Positions 28,820 to 38,394 are shown, numbered from the stretch's first letter. The stretch: DNA of 64,000 nt from Gelidibacter gilvus (GCF_004115975.1 NZ_SDDZ01000003.1:403348-467347); one strand, 5' to 3'. The notes: generated by a model from the letters alone, not told the origin. Numbers and translations are program-made.

Positions 28820-29578
28820 TTAATCCTTTAACTGAATGAATCGGTCGTCAGCCACAGGGTTGATGATATCCGTTTTCATAAAATGATCGATAAGGGCATT
28901 TCTTATTTTATAATCCAACACGATCACCTCTTCGCTTCCTTTAAAAAAGTCCATCCCATCTCCACCATTAATAAGATAATCGTTTGTGGCAATATAATAG
29001 GTTTTATTAAAATCTATTGGGATTTGATTTACCGAACTTTCAACCACCTGGCCATCTTTGTCCAGAACTATTTTTAATTTAGAAATGGGATGGGCACGTT
29101 TGGCTTTCGCTAAGTAATCTAAAAGCTCTTTGACGTTGGCTCCTGGTAATTTTGAAACAACGATAGAGTTTTCAAATGGCATTAATTCAAACGCCGTTCT
29201 TTTAGAAATTGGACCTTTGGAAATTATGGACCTGATCCCGCCATGATTTATAAGAACAAAGTCGATATGTTCTCCAGTTCTTTTGAAAAAAATAGGGTCG
29301 GCTTCGTCATAAATCACGTCTGCCATTAAATTGCCGATGGCCGTATTTAGATTGCCGTCGGATTTGGAATAGGTATCTACTGAATAGCCCAAAACACTGT
29401 CCAAATCCTTATTAATATTTTCTCTGTAAGGCTTAACGAAATCTTCAATGCTTGCTACAGGCTGTAGACTGTCATTGATGTTTATATTTTTCCCTTCAAT
29501 TTTGAAAACATCCGTTGGCGTTTTACAAGACATGCCCAAAAGCAGCCCTAAAACCAGAAAAAGATTTTTAAAATTCAT
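28820..29578 (-). CDS. 5'-nucleotidase C-terminal domain lipoprotein
   Basis: The 252-residue protein has a lipoprotein signal (lipobox GMSC, C18) and then only the 5'-nucleotidase C-terminal domain, which binds the nucleoside base: NLNTAIGNLMADVIYDEAD, the NHGGIR motif (112-117) and NGGDGMDFF near residue 208. No metallophosphatase domain is present. Its partner gene lies 128 bases downstream on the same strand. The lipid anchor would hold the substrate-binding half at the membrane while the partner uses a Tat-type signal. Confidence 0.92.
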   Translation of the reverse strand: MNFKNLFLVLGLLLGMSCKTPTDVFKIEGKNININDSLQPVASIEDFVKPYRENINKDLDSVLGYSVDTYSKSDGNLNTAIGNLMADVIYDEADPIFFKRTGEHIDFVLINHGGIRSIISKGPISKRTAFELMPFENSIVVSKLPGANVKELLDYLAKAKRAHPISKLKIVLDKDGQVVESSVNQIPIDFNKTYYIATNDYLINGGDGMDFFKGSEEVIVLDYKIRNALIDHFMKTDIINPVADDRFIQLKD

Positions 29579-29622
29579 TGAATAACTTCTAAGATGTTAA
29601 TAGATAAATGTATTGCGTTTAG

Positions 29623-29630
29623 TACCTTTG
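29623..29630 (+). promoter_or_regulatory. -7 promoter element of the DUF6913-dapA unit
   Basis: TACCTTTG matches the TAnnTTTG consensus and lies 16 bases before the ATG at 29646. No clear -33 element is visible. Confidence 0.55.
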
Positions 29631-29645
29631 CCAAAACAAAAGTAA

Positions 29646-30164
29646 ATGATTTTAAAGGCATTTAAGGTAAAATCCAATCAAAAATTCCTCAACAAGCTGT
29701 TAAGTTCTAAAAACGCTGCAATAAGCACTAAAAAGATAGAATCTATTGGCGTTATCATTGATGCAACCGAATTTTCTGATGCTGAAGTCTTTAAGAGTTT
29801 TTTCCAGGAATTGGGCCTTCAATTGCCCAAAATCAAGATTGTTGTCTTTGTTGAAGATGAGAAAAAAACGGAGCGCTTGTGGGGTAACTATTTCAGTAAA
29901 AAGGATTTTGGCTGGAAAGGAAGCATAAAACACGCAGAGCTCAAAACGTTTTTAGATACTGAATTTGACGCCCTTTTAGGATTTTATAAAACAGATGCTT
30001 TAGAATTGAAAATGGCCACCGCACTCTCTAAGGCCAATTTTAAAATAGGATTATCAGGCATTGATGATCGCTTGTTTGATTTTATATTGGACGTCGGAAT
30101 TAAGGATTTCGAGGTGTTTAAAATTGAACTTAAAAAGTATTTAACCATATTAAACAAAATATAA
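29646..30164 (+). CDS. DUF6913-like flavobacterial protein, translationally coupled to dapA
   Basis: This 172-residue cytoplasmic protein has no signal peptide or membrane helix. It is an alternating alpha/beta protein with a central GVIIDATEF strand, [11 protein letters not shown] and a later [25 protein letters not shown] segment. I associate it with DUF6913, a family found next to dapA in flavobacteria, by recall rather than by motif. The function is unknown. Its stop overlaps the dapA ATG (TAATG), which argues for a linked role or simply coordinated expression. Confidence 0.72.
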   Translation: MILKAFKVKSNQKFLNKLLSSKNAAISTKKIESIGVIIDATEFSDAEVFKSFFQELGLQLPKIKIVVFVEDEKKTERLWGNYFSKKDFGWKGSIKHAELKTFLDTEFDALLGFYKTDALELKMATALSKANFKIGLSGIDDRLFDFILDVGIKDFEVFKIELKKYLTILNKI

Positions 30165-31042
30165 TGACAAAATTCCTTGGAACAGGTGTGGCGCTGATCA
30201 CTCCGTTCAAAACTGATTTGAGTATTGATCATAATGCTCTTGCAAACATTGTCAATTACAATATTGACAACGGCACAGAGTATTTGGTTATTTGTGGAAC
30301 CACTGCAGAAAGTGTGACCCTAACAAAACAGGAGAAGAAGGAAGTCATTGCTACCATAAAGAAAGCAAATGATGGTAGATTGCCATTGGTTTTGGGTATT
30401 GGAGGTAATAATACCGCTGAGATTATTGAAGAGATCAAAACTACGGACCTGGCGGAAATAGATGCTATTCTTTCAGTTTCTCCTTATTATACAAAACCGA
30501 CTCAAGAAGGGATATATCAACATTTTAAAGCTATTTCAGAGGCGTCTCCAAAACCGATCATACTTTATAATGTGCCAGGAAGGACGTCATCAAATATGTT
30601 GCCTGCCACTACTTTGAGGCTCGCCCATGATTTTGAGAATATCATTGCCATAAAGGAAGCAGGAAACAATGTTGCACAATATTTACTGTTGCTAAAAAAT
30701 AAACCTGACGATTTTTTAATCATTTCAGGGGATGATGATTTGGCTTTAGGTGTGGTTTTGGCAGGTGGAGCTGGAGTTATTTCTGTATTGGGGCAAGCCT
30801 TGCCTAAAGATTTTTCCAATATGATCCGTCTTGGACTGGAAGGCAAAGCTAAGGAGGCTTATAAACTTCATTTTAAACTAATGGACGTCACCGGGCAAAT
30901 TTTTGAAGAAAACAATCCAGCAGGAATTAAGGCCGTTTTTGAAGCCCTTGGTTTGGCGCAAGATACAGTGAGACTACCGTTAGTTGTAGCATCAGAAGGA
31001 TTGAAAGATAAAATTAAAAAAACTGTGGCACTTCTCAAATAA
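30164..31042 (+). CDS. dapA: 4-hydroxy-tetrahydrodipicolinate synthase
   Basis: DapA condenses pyruvate with aspartate semialdehyde, the first committed step to diaminopimelate and lysine. The 292-residue protein has the GTTAES motif (45-50), the catalytic tyrosine Y135 in YNVPGRTS and the Schiff-base lysine K164 in IAIKEAG. It is the second diaminopimelate gene in the window, about 21 kb from dapF and on the same strand. It is coupled to the DUF6913 gene. Confidence 0.97.
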   Translation: MTKFLGTGVALITPFKTDLSIDHNALANIVNYNIDNGTEYLVICGTTAESVTLTKQEKKEVIATIKKANDGRLPLVLGIGGNNTAEIIEEIKTTDLAEIDAILSVSPYYTKPTQEGIYQHFKAISEASPKPIILYNVPGRTSSNMLPATTLRLAHDFENIIAIKEAGNNVAQYLLLLKNKPDDFLIISGDDDLALGVVLAGGAGVISVLGQALPKDFSNMIRLGLEGKAKEAYKLHFKLMDVTGQIFEENNPAGIKAVFEALGLAQDTVRLPLVVASEGLKDKIKKTVALLK

Positions 31043-31138
31043 AAAATAAACGTTAAATATTACTTAAACGTCTTCGTAGCCTAAATTCAACACTTATTTT
31101 AGCTTGAAATTTTTATTTTATAATACGTTATAAATGTG

Positions 31139-31146
31139 TATTTTTG
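31139..31146 (+). promoter_or_regulatory. -7 promoter element of the bamD-rpoZ-coaBC-porD-recN run
   Basis: TATTTTTG matches TAnnTTTG. TTTT lies 19 bases upstream where TTTG is expected. The bamD ATG is 106 bases downstream. Confidence 0.5.
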
Positions 31147-31251
31147 CATTCTGTTTAAAAATGTCGAAGTGCCATTAAAACATTACCTTAATCTATGACC
31201 ATATTTAATCAGGCATTACAACTAAACAATACAAAGAAGAACAATTCTTGG

Positions 31252-32067
31252 ATGAAAAACATTTGTTATACTTTATTGCTCACTTTAGTACTGTCTTCTT
31301 GTAGCGAATATCAAAAGGCATTAAAATCTGAAGACATTGCTACAAAATTCAAATTGGGTACAGAACTTTATGATGCTGGTAAATACAGCAAGGCCAACAA
31401 ATTGTTTGCACAGATTGCTCCGCAGTACAGAGGGAAGCCACAAGCAGAAAAGTTGATGTACATGTATTCCAATTCATTTTATATGATGAAGGATTACTAC
31501 TTGGCGGGCTATCAATTTGAACGTTTTGAAAGCCAGTATCCGAAAAGCGAAAAAGCTGAAGAGGCACTGTTTTTAGGTGCTAAAAGTTTTTATATGTTGT
31601 CGCCAGTATACAGCAAGGAGCAAAAGGAAACGGTAACAGCTATTGAAAAACTCCAGATCTTTATCAATAAATTTCCAGATTCAGAGTATCTGCCCCAAGC
31701 AAATAAGTTGATTCAGGAGTTGGATTATAAATTGGAACGTAAAGCTTTTGAAATAGCTAAGCTTTATAACAAAATAGCGAACTTTGAATCTGAAGATTAC
31801 GAAGCGTCAATTAAAGCCTTTGATAATTTCCTTTTGGATTATCCAGGGACGACCCTTAGGGAAGAGGCGATGTATTACAGATTTAATTCGGCCTATAAAT
31901 TAGGTATCAATAGTGTGGAATATAAACGTGAAGACCGTTTAAATACCGCTATTAAATTTTACAATTCATTTTACAAAGCCTATCCAGAGTCTCAATTTGG
32001 CTCTGAGGCAGCAAAAATGAATACCGAATTGCAAACTGCAGTTCAACACTATAGTATAAAAAGTTAA
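31252..32067 (+). CDS. bamD: Outer membrane assembly lipoprotein BamD
   Basis: BamD is the essential lipoprotein partner of BamA in inserting outer-membrane beta-barrels. From the ATG at 31252 it has 271 residues, with a lipoprotein signal (lipobox LSSC, C17) and then about five TPR-type helical repeats: LYDAGKYSKANKLFAQIAP, ESQYPKSEKAEEALFLGA and KFPDSEYLPQA. The frame opens at 31195, but the 19 extra residues would block the signal, so the internal start is chosen. rpoZ and coaBC follow, an order I associate with Bacteroidetes. Confidence 0.93.
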   Translation: MKNICYTLLLTLVLSSCSEYQKALKSEDIATKFKLGTELYDAGKYSKANKLFAQIAPQYRGKPQAEKLMYMYSNSFYMMKDYYLAGYQFERFESQYPKSEKAEEALFLGAKSFYMLSPVYSKEQKETVTAIEKLQIFINKFPDSEYLPQANKLIQELDYKLERKAFEIAKLYNKIANFESEDYEASIKAFDNFLLDYPGTTLREEAMYYRFNSAYKLGINSVEYKREDRLNTAIKFYNSFYKAYPESQFGSEAAKMNTELQTAVQHYSIKS

Positions 32068-32080
32068 TTAAATAGAAATG

Positions 32081-32413
32081 ATGAATTTAAAAAAGACTGA
32101 TGCTCCTGTAAGTACTATCACTTACGACCGTAATGAGATTGATGAGCCAACAGGAAATATCTACGAGGCTATTTCTGTTATTTCAAGAAGAGCTGAACAA
32201 ATCAATACGGACATCCGTAGAGAGCTTGTTGATAAGCTTGAAGAATTTGCGACCTATAATGACAGTCTTGAAGAAATCTTTGAAAACAAAGAGCAAATTG
32301 AAGTATCTAAGTTTTATGAAAGATTGCCAAAGCCGCATGCACTTGCAGTTCAGGAATGGTTAGATGATAAAATTTATTTCAGAAATACTGAAGACGATAT
32401 CAAAGAAGCATAA
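32081..32413 (+). CDS. rpoZ: RNA polymerase omega subunit, Bacteroidetes type
   Basis: The 110-residue protein resembles the omega subunit of Bacteroidetes, which helps fold and stabilise the beta' subunit. The core is EPTGNIYEAISVISRRAEQI, matching the omega signature of an initial helix followed by R-R and N. A second in-frame ATG three bases earlier makes the true start ambiguous; MNLKKTDAPV fits homologues best. The C-terminal half is a lineage-specific acidic extension (KFYERLPKPHALAVQEWL). It sits between bamD and coaBC. Confidence 0.88.
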   Translation: MNLKKTDAPVSTITYDRNEIDEPTGNIYEAISVISRRAEQINTDIRRELVDKLEEFATYNDSLEEIFENKEQIEVSKFYERLPKPHALAVQEWLDDKIYFRNTEDDIKEA

Positions 32414-32418
32414 TTAAT

Positions 32419-33651
32419 ATGTCAATTTTAAGCGGCAAAAACATACTTGTAGGCATTACTGCTGGTATTGCTGCTTATAAAACAGCAAACCTTGTTAGGT
32501 TATTTATAAAGGCAGGCGCTCACGTAAAGGTCGTGATGACGCCTGCTTCTAAAGACTTCATTACACCTTTAACCCTTTCCACCTTATCTAAAAACCCTGT
32601 TCATTCTTCATTTTTTAATGACGATGAGACTGTGCCTACCAACATGCAGGAGAATGCTGTTTGGAACAATCACGTAGAGCTTGGGTTATGGGCTGATCTT
32701 TTTATTATCGCGCCCGCAACAGCAAATACTATGGCAAAAATGGCCAATGGTGTTTGCGATAATTTGTTGATGGCCACTTATCTCTCAGCAAAATGTCCTG
32801 TTTATTTTGCCCCGGCAATGGACTTGGATATGTACAAACATCAAAGCACTTTGAGTTCTTTTAATATTTTGAAGGGCTTTGGTAATATCATGATTCCTGC
32901 AACAAGTGGTGAATTGGCAAGTGGATTGGTAGGTGAGGGTAGAATGGCAGAACCAGAAGATATTGTCACTTTTATTGAGAAAGATGTCTTAGGTCAGTTG
33001 CCATTATATGGAAAGAAAATTGTTATTACAGCAGGACCAACCTATGAGGCAATTGATCCTGTACGTTTTATAGGGAATCATTCCAGCGGAAAAATGGGTT
33101 TTGAAATTGCCAATGCAGCGGCCAATCTTGGTGCTGAGGTCATTTTAATTTCTGGACCAACACATCAAACAGTATCAAATGGCCTTATAAAAGTGATCAA
33201 TGTTGTAAGCGCATCACAAATGTATGACGCCGTCCACACTTATTTTGACACCGTGGATATTGCCATTCTTTCGGCTGCAGTTGCCGATTATAAACCAAAA
33301 AATGTTTCAGACACTAAAATAAAAAAGAAGGACACCACATTGACTATTGAACTTGAGAAAACAAAAGATATTTTGGCCTCTCTTGGAAAGATTAAGAAAA
33401 ACCAATTTTTGGTAGGTTTTGCATTGGAAACCAACAACGAATTGGAAAATGCAAAAGGAAAATTAAAAGCGAAGAATTTAAATTTAATTGTATTAAATTC
33501 GTTAAAAGACAAAGGTGCTGGTTTTGGAGGTTCGACTAATAAAGTTACTTTTATAACTGAAAGACAAGACATCATACAGCATGATTTAAAGTCAAAAGAA
33601 GAAGTGGCCGTCGATTTAATGAACCAAATTATAAAACAGATCCATGCGTAA
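32419..33651 (+). CDS. coaBC: Bifunctional CoaBC (phosphopantothenoylcysteine synthetase/decarboxylase), altered decarboxylase residues
   Basis: CoaBC adds cysteine to 4'-phosphopantothenate and decarboxylates the product in CoA synthesis. The flavin-dependent decarboxylase half (1-190) keeps the catalytic histidine H85 in WNNHVELGLWAD. The usual PxMNxxMW motif reads PAMDLDMY (132-139), and the catalytic cysteine of the ACG motif (C158 in E. coli) is replaced by serine in LASGLVGEGRM (S168). The synthetase half (from about 200) has TAGPTYEAIDPVRFI and the SSGKMG loop. Length 410 is normal. The stop overlaps the next gene by 8 bases. Confidence 0.95.
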   Translation: MSILSGKNILVGITAGIAAYKTANLVRLFIKAGAHVKVVMTPASKDFITPLTLSTLSKNPVHSSFFNDDETVPTNMQENAVWNNHVELGLWADLFIIAPATANTMAKMANGVCDNLLMATYLSAKCPVYFAPAMDLDMYKHQSTLSSFNILKGFGNIMIPATSGELASGLVGEGRMAEPEDIVTFIEKDVLGQLPLYGKKIVITAGPTYEAIDPVRFIGNHSSGKMGFEIANAAANLGAEVILISGPTHQTVSNGLIKVINVVSASQMYDAVHTYFDTVDIAILSAAVADYKPKNVSDTKIKKKDTTLTIELEKTKDILASLGKIKKNQFLVGFALETNNELENAKGKLKAKNLNLIVLNSLKDKGAGFGGSTNKVTFITERQDIIQHDLKSKEEVAVDLMNQIIKQIHA

Positions 33652-34534
33652 ATATATTCTCATATTTCTTATATCCTTTACTACTACGGTAGGGTTTTCT
33701 CAAGAGCTGAATTGTAATTTGGTGGTGAATGCGCAACAAACTGGTCAAGAAAATGTACAAGTTTTTAAGACCTTAGAGCGACAGCTTAACGAATTCGTTA
33801 ATAACACGCAATGGACCAATAAAAGTTACAAGCCTCAGGAACGCATTGATTGCAGCATGGTTATTAATGTCAGTAACTATAATAGTGATGTGTTTCAAGC
33901 TACCATTCAGGTGCAGTCTTCAAGACCTGTGTTTAATTCCACATACAGCACACCTGTATATAATTTTAATGACAAACACTTCACCTTTAGATATCTTGAG
34001 TTTGAGAATTTAGTTTATAACCCTAACCAATTTGAATCCAATTTGGTCTCTGTTTTAGCCTATCATGTGTTCATGATTTTAGGATTGGACGCAGACACTT
34101 TTGAGTTGGATAGCGGCGATCCTTATTTCCAACAAGCACAGACCATCACCAATTATTCCCAGCAAGGTAATTTTAAGGGGTGGAAGTTGGAAGATGGACA
34201 ACAATCACGTTTTGTTTTAATAGACAACATCCTGTCTCAAACATTCAAAGAGTTTAGAACCGTCATGTACCACTACCACCGAGATGGCTTAGATGTTATG
34301 GCAAATAACGAGAAACAGGGCAAGGAAGCTATTGCAAAGGTTTTTGAAGATTTGAGAACCATGAACAACAGAAGGCCGAATTCCTTTTTAATGCGCGTTT
34401 TCTTTGACGCAAAATCTGATGAAATCCTAGATGTCTTTAGTGATGGTCCCAAAATGAATATCACAGAAATCAAAGATATTCTTAACAGGGTTGCGCCTAC
34501 CTATGCCTCCAAATGGCGTGAGATTAATTTTTAA
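33644..34534 (+). CDS. porD: DUF4835 family protein, PorD-like
   Basis: The 296-residue protein has a signal peptide (MRKYILIFLISFTTTVGFSQ) and a soluble domain rich in aromatic and asparagine residues, with ERIDCSMVINVSNYNSD and a C-terminal GPKMNITEIKDILNRV segment. It belongs, by my recall, to DUF4835, which has been renamed PorD for a link with type IX secretion in this phylum. The mechanistic role is not known. It overlaps coaBC by 8 bases and precedes recN. Its name is given with moderate confidence. Confidence 0.78.
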   Translation: MRKYILIFLISFTTTVGFSQELNCNLVVNAQQTGQENVQVFKTLERQLNEFVNNTQWTNKSYKPQERIDCSMVINVSNYNSDVFQATIQVQSSRPVFNSTYSTPVYNFNDKHFTFRYLEFENLVYNPNQFESNLVSVLAYHVFMILGLDADTFELDSGDPYFQQAQTITNYSQQGNFKGWKLEDGQQSRFVLIDNILSQTFKEFRTVMYHYHRDGLDVMANNEKQGKEAIAKVFEDLRTMNNRRPNSFLMRVFFDAKSDEILDVFSDGPKMNITEIKDILNRVAPTYASKWREINF

Positions 34535-34541
34535 AAAATAA

Positions 34542-34573
34542 GTTTGAAGTTTGAAGCACGGAGCTTGAAGCAC
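34542..34573. repeat. TTTGAAG-type intergenic repeat copy
   Basis: A TTTGAAG/CTTGAAG tract with GAAGCACGGAG resembles the units at 3259-3475. It lies between porD and recN. Confidence 0.6.
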
Positions 34574-34620
34574 CATGTTTAAATTTTAAATCTTGAAACT
34601 TATACCATATATCCAAAAAA

Positions 34621-36273
34621 ATGCTCACCACACTTTCCATAAAGAATTATGCATTAATCGATAGCCTACAGGTTAACTTTAGTAATGGATTGACGATCAT
34701 TACAGGAGAAACAGGTGCTGGGAAATCCATTTTGTTGGGAGGACTCTCTCTTATTCTTGGTAAAAGAGCCGACCTGAGCAGCGTAAAAAACCCTTCAGAA
34801 AAGTGCATCATTGAGGCCACTTTTGACATTGCCAATTATAATCTAAAAGGACTTTTTAAAGAAGAAGATTTGGATTATGAGCCTCAAACCATTATCCGAA
34901 GAGAAATTCTACCTTCTGGAAAATCGAGAGCATTTATAAATGACACGCCAGTCAATTTGGATAGTTTGCAAGCCTTGGGCGAACGACTTTTGGATATTCA
35001 TTCGCAGCACCAAACCCTACAATTAACAAATGATGATTTCCAGTTTCAGGTTATTGATGCCTTGGCGGAAAACATCAATTTACTTCAGGACTATACGCTT
35101 CAATTAAACAAATTTAAATCGCTGAAATCAGAATTTAAGAAACTTCAGAACCAAAAAATTGAAGCCGCTAAAGAACTCGATTATAATTTATTTCTTTTAA
35201 AGGAATTAAAAGAAGCCAACTTGATTGATGGCGAAATGGAATCACTTGAGGAAGAATACGAAACGCTTAATAATATTGAAGAAATAAGTGAACGACTTGC
35301 TACGTCCCATGAATTGTTTAGCAGTCAAGAAATAGGTGTGATGTTGCATTTGACAGAAGCCAAAAACCAACTGTCTAAATTGGCTGATTTTTCCGCAAAT
35401 TATAAATCGGTTTTTGAAAGGATCACGAGCAGTTTGATAGAACTAGATGATGTGTTCGCTGTTATAGAAGATCTTCAGGAATCGTTGGAAGCCGATCCAA
35501 ACCGATTGAATGCCGTTAACCTAAAACTACAAGTCTTATATAACTTGATGCAAAAGCACACTGCCTCTGATATTGCTGAATTGATTCAGATAAGGGAAGA
35601 ATTGAGTGAGAAAGTTTCGATTACAGAAAATTTAGATAGTGTTATTGCTCAAAAAGAAACGGAATTAGCCATTATTGAAAAAGAACTCAATGTTCTTGCT
35701 TTAAAAATCAGTAAAAACAGAACAAAATCAATTCCAGGATTGACCAAACAATTGGAAACACTTTTAGCAATCTTAGGAATGCCAAATGCACGATTTAACG
35801 TAGAATTGATGCCATCCGATACCTTTTTAAATAACGGCAAAGATGATTTGAAGTTCTTGTTTTCCGCCAATAAAGGTGGTCAATTCAATGAACTTAAAAA
35901 AGCAGCATCCGGAGGAGAGCTTTCTCGCATTATGTTGGCAATAAAATCCATCCTGACCAATTACACACAACTGCCAACCATTATGTTTGATGAGATTGAT
36001 ACAGGTGTTTCTGGTGAAATTTCCAATAAAATGGCCGCTATTATGCAGCAAATGAGCAAGACCATGCAGGTGTTTACCATTACACATTTACCGCAAATTG
36101 CCGCTAAGGGCGACACCCATTTTAAAGTCTTTAAAAAAGATGTGGATGACGTGACCCAAACACAATTAAAACGTTTGAATCAGGATGAGCGTATTGTTGA
36201 GATAGCGCAAATGTTAGGTGGAGTCAATATGTCCAGTTCTGCAATAGAGCATGCAAAACAGTTGCTGAATTAG
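34621..36273 (+). CDS. recN: DNA repair ATPase RecN
   Basis: RecN is an SMC-like protein that acts at double-strand breaks. The 550-residue protein has the Walker A GETGAGKS (29-36), a central coiled coil (about 150-370) broken by an EELSEKVSIT hinge region, the ABC signature ASGGELSRIML and the Walker B TIMFDEIDTGVSGEI. It follows porD after an 86-base gap that contains a TTTGAAG-type repeat. No LexA-like box was recognised upstream. Confidence 0.97.
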   Translation: MLTTLSIKNYALIDSLQVNFSNGLTIITGETGAGKSILLGGLSLILGKRADLSSVKNPSEKCIIEATFDIANYNLKGLFKEEDLDYEPQTIIRREILPSGKSRAFINDTPVNLDSLQALGERLLDIHSQHQTLQLTNDDFQFQVIDALAENINLLQDYTLQLNKFKSLKSEFKKLQNQKIEAAKELDYNLFLLKELKEANLIDGEMESLEEEYETLNNIEEISERLATSHELFSSQEIGVMLHLTEAKNQLSKLADFSANYKSVFERITSSLIELDDVFAVIEDLQESLEADPNRLNAVNLKLQVLYNLMQKHTASDIAELIQIREELSEKVSITENLDSVIAQKETELAIIEKELNVLALKISKNRTKSIPGLTKQLETLLAILGMPNARFNVELMPSDTFLNNGKDDLKFLFSANKGGQFNELKKAASGGELSRIMLAIKSILTNYTQLPTIMFDEIDTGVSGEISNKMAAIMQQMSKTMQVFTITHLPQIAAKGDTHFKVFKKDVDDVTQTQLKRLNQDERIVEIAQMLGGVNMSSSAIEHAKQLLN

Positions 36274-36428
36274 AATCATTTTTCTTTCTGGAAGCTTTTA
36301 GAACTGTCTTCTGAAAAAGCCTCTTGAAGTTCTATGGAAAGTCTTGGGTTTTATGAATACTTAGAGATGAAAGCTCTTTGATCATTAGATTTTGAAATTA
36401 AAACGAAGCAATAAGTTCAAAGTTTTAT

Positions 36429-36436
36429 TAACTTTG
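36429..36436 (+). promoter_or_regulatory. -7 promoter element of fabI
   Basis: TAACTTTG matches TAnnTTTG and lies 44 bases before the fabI ATG in the 206-base gap after recN. No -33 element at the expected distance. Confidence 0.45.
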
Positions 36437-36479
36437 AGTTTTAAATGGAGTAGCACTAAAACAAAAAACAAATAAAAAC

Positions 36480-37295
36480 ATGGCATACAACTTATTAAAA
36501 GGAAAACGAGGAATTATTTTTGGAGCTTTGGATGCAAATTCAATTGCTTGGAAAACGGCAGAACGCGTTCACGAAGAAGGTGGTACATTTGTATTGACCA
36601 ATGCGCCCATAGCAATGAGAATGGGACAAATTGATGAATTGGCCAAAAAAACAGGTTCTCAGATCATTCCTGCGGATGCAACTTCTATTGAGGATTTAGA
36701 AAACCTAGTTGCTAAATCTGTAGAAATTTTAGGAGGAAAATTGGATTTTGTACTCCATTCCATCGGGATGTCTATCAATGTCAGAAAAGGCAAGCATTAT
36801 ACGGACCAAAATTATGATTGGACCCAGAAAGGAACAGATGTTTCTGCAATGTCTTTCCATAAAGTGATGCAAACGCTCTACAAAGCAGATGCCATGAATG
36901 AATGGGGAAGTATTGTTGCTTTAACGTATATGGCTGCACAGCGCGTGTTTCCTGATTATAATGACATGGCTGATAACAAAGCTTATTTGGAAAGTATTGC
37001 CCGTAGTTTTGGTTATTTCTTCGGAAAGGATAAAAAAGTAAGGGTCAATACCATTTCACAATCGCCTACACCTACAACCGCTGGTCAAGGGGTTAAAGGC
37101 TTTGATGGCTTTATTGCCTATGCCGATAAAATGTCACCTTTAGGAAATGCCACCGCATTGGATTGCGCTAATTATACGGTGACTTTATTTAGTGACCTTA
37201 CTAAACGCGTGACGCTTCAAAACCTCTTTAATGATGGAGGATTTAGTAATATGGGCGTGAGTAACGAAGTTATGGAGGCATTCATTAGAGAATAG
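36480..37295 (+). CDS. fabI: Enoyl-[acyl-carrier-protein] reductase FabI
   Basis: FabI reduces the enoyl-ACP double bond in fatty acid elongation with NADH. The 271-residue protein has the atypical SDR catalytic set at Y150, Y160 and K167, spaced exactly as Y146, Y156 and K163 in E. coli FabI. It also has the N-terminal GKRGIIFGALDANSIAWKTA cofactor segment and a C-terminal LFNDGGFSNMG. It is the only fatty acid synthesis gene here, transcribed alone and followed by a terminator. Confidence 0.96.
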   Translation: MAYNLLKGKRGIIFGALDANSIAWKTAERVHEEGGTFVLTNAPIAMRMGQIDELAKKTGSQIIPADATSIEDLENLVAKSVEILGGKLDFVLHSIGMSINVRKGKHYTDQNYDWTQKGTDVSAMSFHKVMQTLYKADAMNEWGSIVALTYMAAQRVFPDYNDMADNKAYLESIARSFGYFFGKDKKVRVNTISQSPTPTTAGQGVKGFDGFIAYADKMSPLGNATALDCANYTVTLFSDLTKRVTLQNLFNDGGFSNMGVSNEVMEAFIRE

Positions 37296-37331
37296 TTTTT
37301 TTAAAAAATAAATAACTTTATCCATAGTTTC

Positions 37332-37355
37332 AAAGGCCACCAATCGGTGGCTTTT
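37332..37355 (+). terminator. Terminator after fabI
   Basis: GCCACC/GGTGGC with an AATC loop extends outward by A-T and one G-T pair to about 10 bp and ends in TTTT. It lies 37 bases past the fabI stop. Confidence 0.8.
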
Positions 37356-37369
37356 GTATTTTGATTCGT

Positions 37370-37377
37370 TACCTTTG
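37370..37377 (+). promoter_or_regulatory. -7 promoter element of the glycosyltransferase operon
   Basis: TACCTTTG matches TAnnTTTG and lies 6 bases before the ATG at 37384, so the mRNA would have little or no leader. Confidence 0.5.
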
Positions 37378-37383
37378 TTCTTT

Positions 37384-38394
37384 ATGAAGCCATTGCATCT
37401 TTCATTTATAATACCTGTTTATAACCGACCAGAGGAGGTTCGGGAGCTTTTGGAAAGCTTTACGAAGCTTGAAGGTAATTTCGACTATTCCATCTGTATT
37501 ATTGAAGATGGTTCGTCAATTTCATCTGAAAAGGTTATCGAGCAATTTGGCCAACAATTAAACATCTCCTATTATTTTAAGGAAAATTCGGGTCCTGGGG
37601 ATTCTAGAAATTATGGGATGGCTCGTGCCAAGGGAAATTATTTCATCATTCTGGATTCTGATGTGTTGTTGCCAGAAAATTATTTGCAAGTAGTCAGCAA
37701 AAGTTTAGCTGACCATTATACAGACTGTTTTGGCGGCCCAGATGCGGCGCATGCATCTTTTTCAAACCTTCAGAAGGCAATCAACTTTGCCATGACTTCC
37801 TTTATTACAACAGGTGGAATAAGAGGAGGGAAGGACTCGGAGAATTTTCAGCCCAGAAGTTTTAATATGGGATTGTCAAAAAAAGCTTTTGAAGCCTCCG
37901 GTGGATTTGGTACCATTCATCCAGGTGAAGACCCAGATCTTTCATTGCGTCTCCTCAATTTAGGTTTTAAGAGTAAACTGATAAAAGAAGCTTACGTGTA
38001 CCATAAACGACGGATTTCTTGGACAAAATTTTATCAACAAGTCCATAAATTTGGAATGGTAAGACCCATTTTAAACTTTTGGCATCCCCAATCTGAACGA
38101 ATTGTTTATTGGCTGCCCACCCTGTTTTCTATGGGTTTTGTGTTAAGTATTATACTGTTTTTGTTTCAGGTAAAATGGTTGTTGTACATTTATATGATTT
38201 ATTTCTTAGTGGCATTTTTAATGGCCTTGATCGGATCAGGAAATTTAATCATTGCTTTTCTTGCTGTCATCGCCATAGGTGTTCAGTTTTTTGGTTATGG
38301 TTACGGGTTTATCAAATCGACACTTGCCATCAAGTTTTTAAAACAGAATCCTGAGAAAAAATTCCCAAAATTATTTTTCAAACATGTTCAATAA
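37384..38394 (+). CDS. Family 2 glycosyltransferase with C-terminal membrane segments
   Basis: The 336-residue protein begins MKPLHLSFIIPVYNRPEEV, the GT-A nucleotide-sugar binding start, with LDSD near residue 90 as the metal-binding DxD, and GDSRNYGMARAKG before it. A GEDPDLSLRL motif near residue 180 and W-R-rich KRRISWTKFYQQ follow, and two or three membrane helices lie at about 240-305. It belongs to the GT2 family, and probably transfers a sugar to a lipid-linked or surface glycan; the acceptor is unknown. It overlaps the next gene by 11 bases. Confidence 0.9.
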   Translation: MKPLHLSFIIPVYNRPEEVRELLESFTKLEGNFDYSICIIEDGSSISSEKVIEQFGQQLNISYYFKENSGPGDSRNYGMARAKGNYFIILDSDVLLPENYLQVVSKSLADHYTDCFGGPDAAHASFSNLQKAINFAMTSFITTGGIRGGKDSENFQPRSFNMGLSKKAFEASGGFGTIHPGEDPDLSLRLLNLGFKSKLIKEAYVYHKRRISWTKFYQQVHKFGMVRPILNFWHPQSERIVYWLPTLFSMGFVLSIILFLFQVKWLLYIYMIYFLVAFLMALIGSGNLIIAFLAVIAIGVQFFGYGYGFIKSTLAIKFLKQNPEKKFPKLFFKHVQ

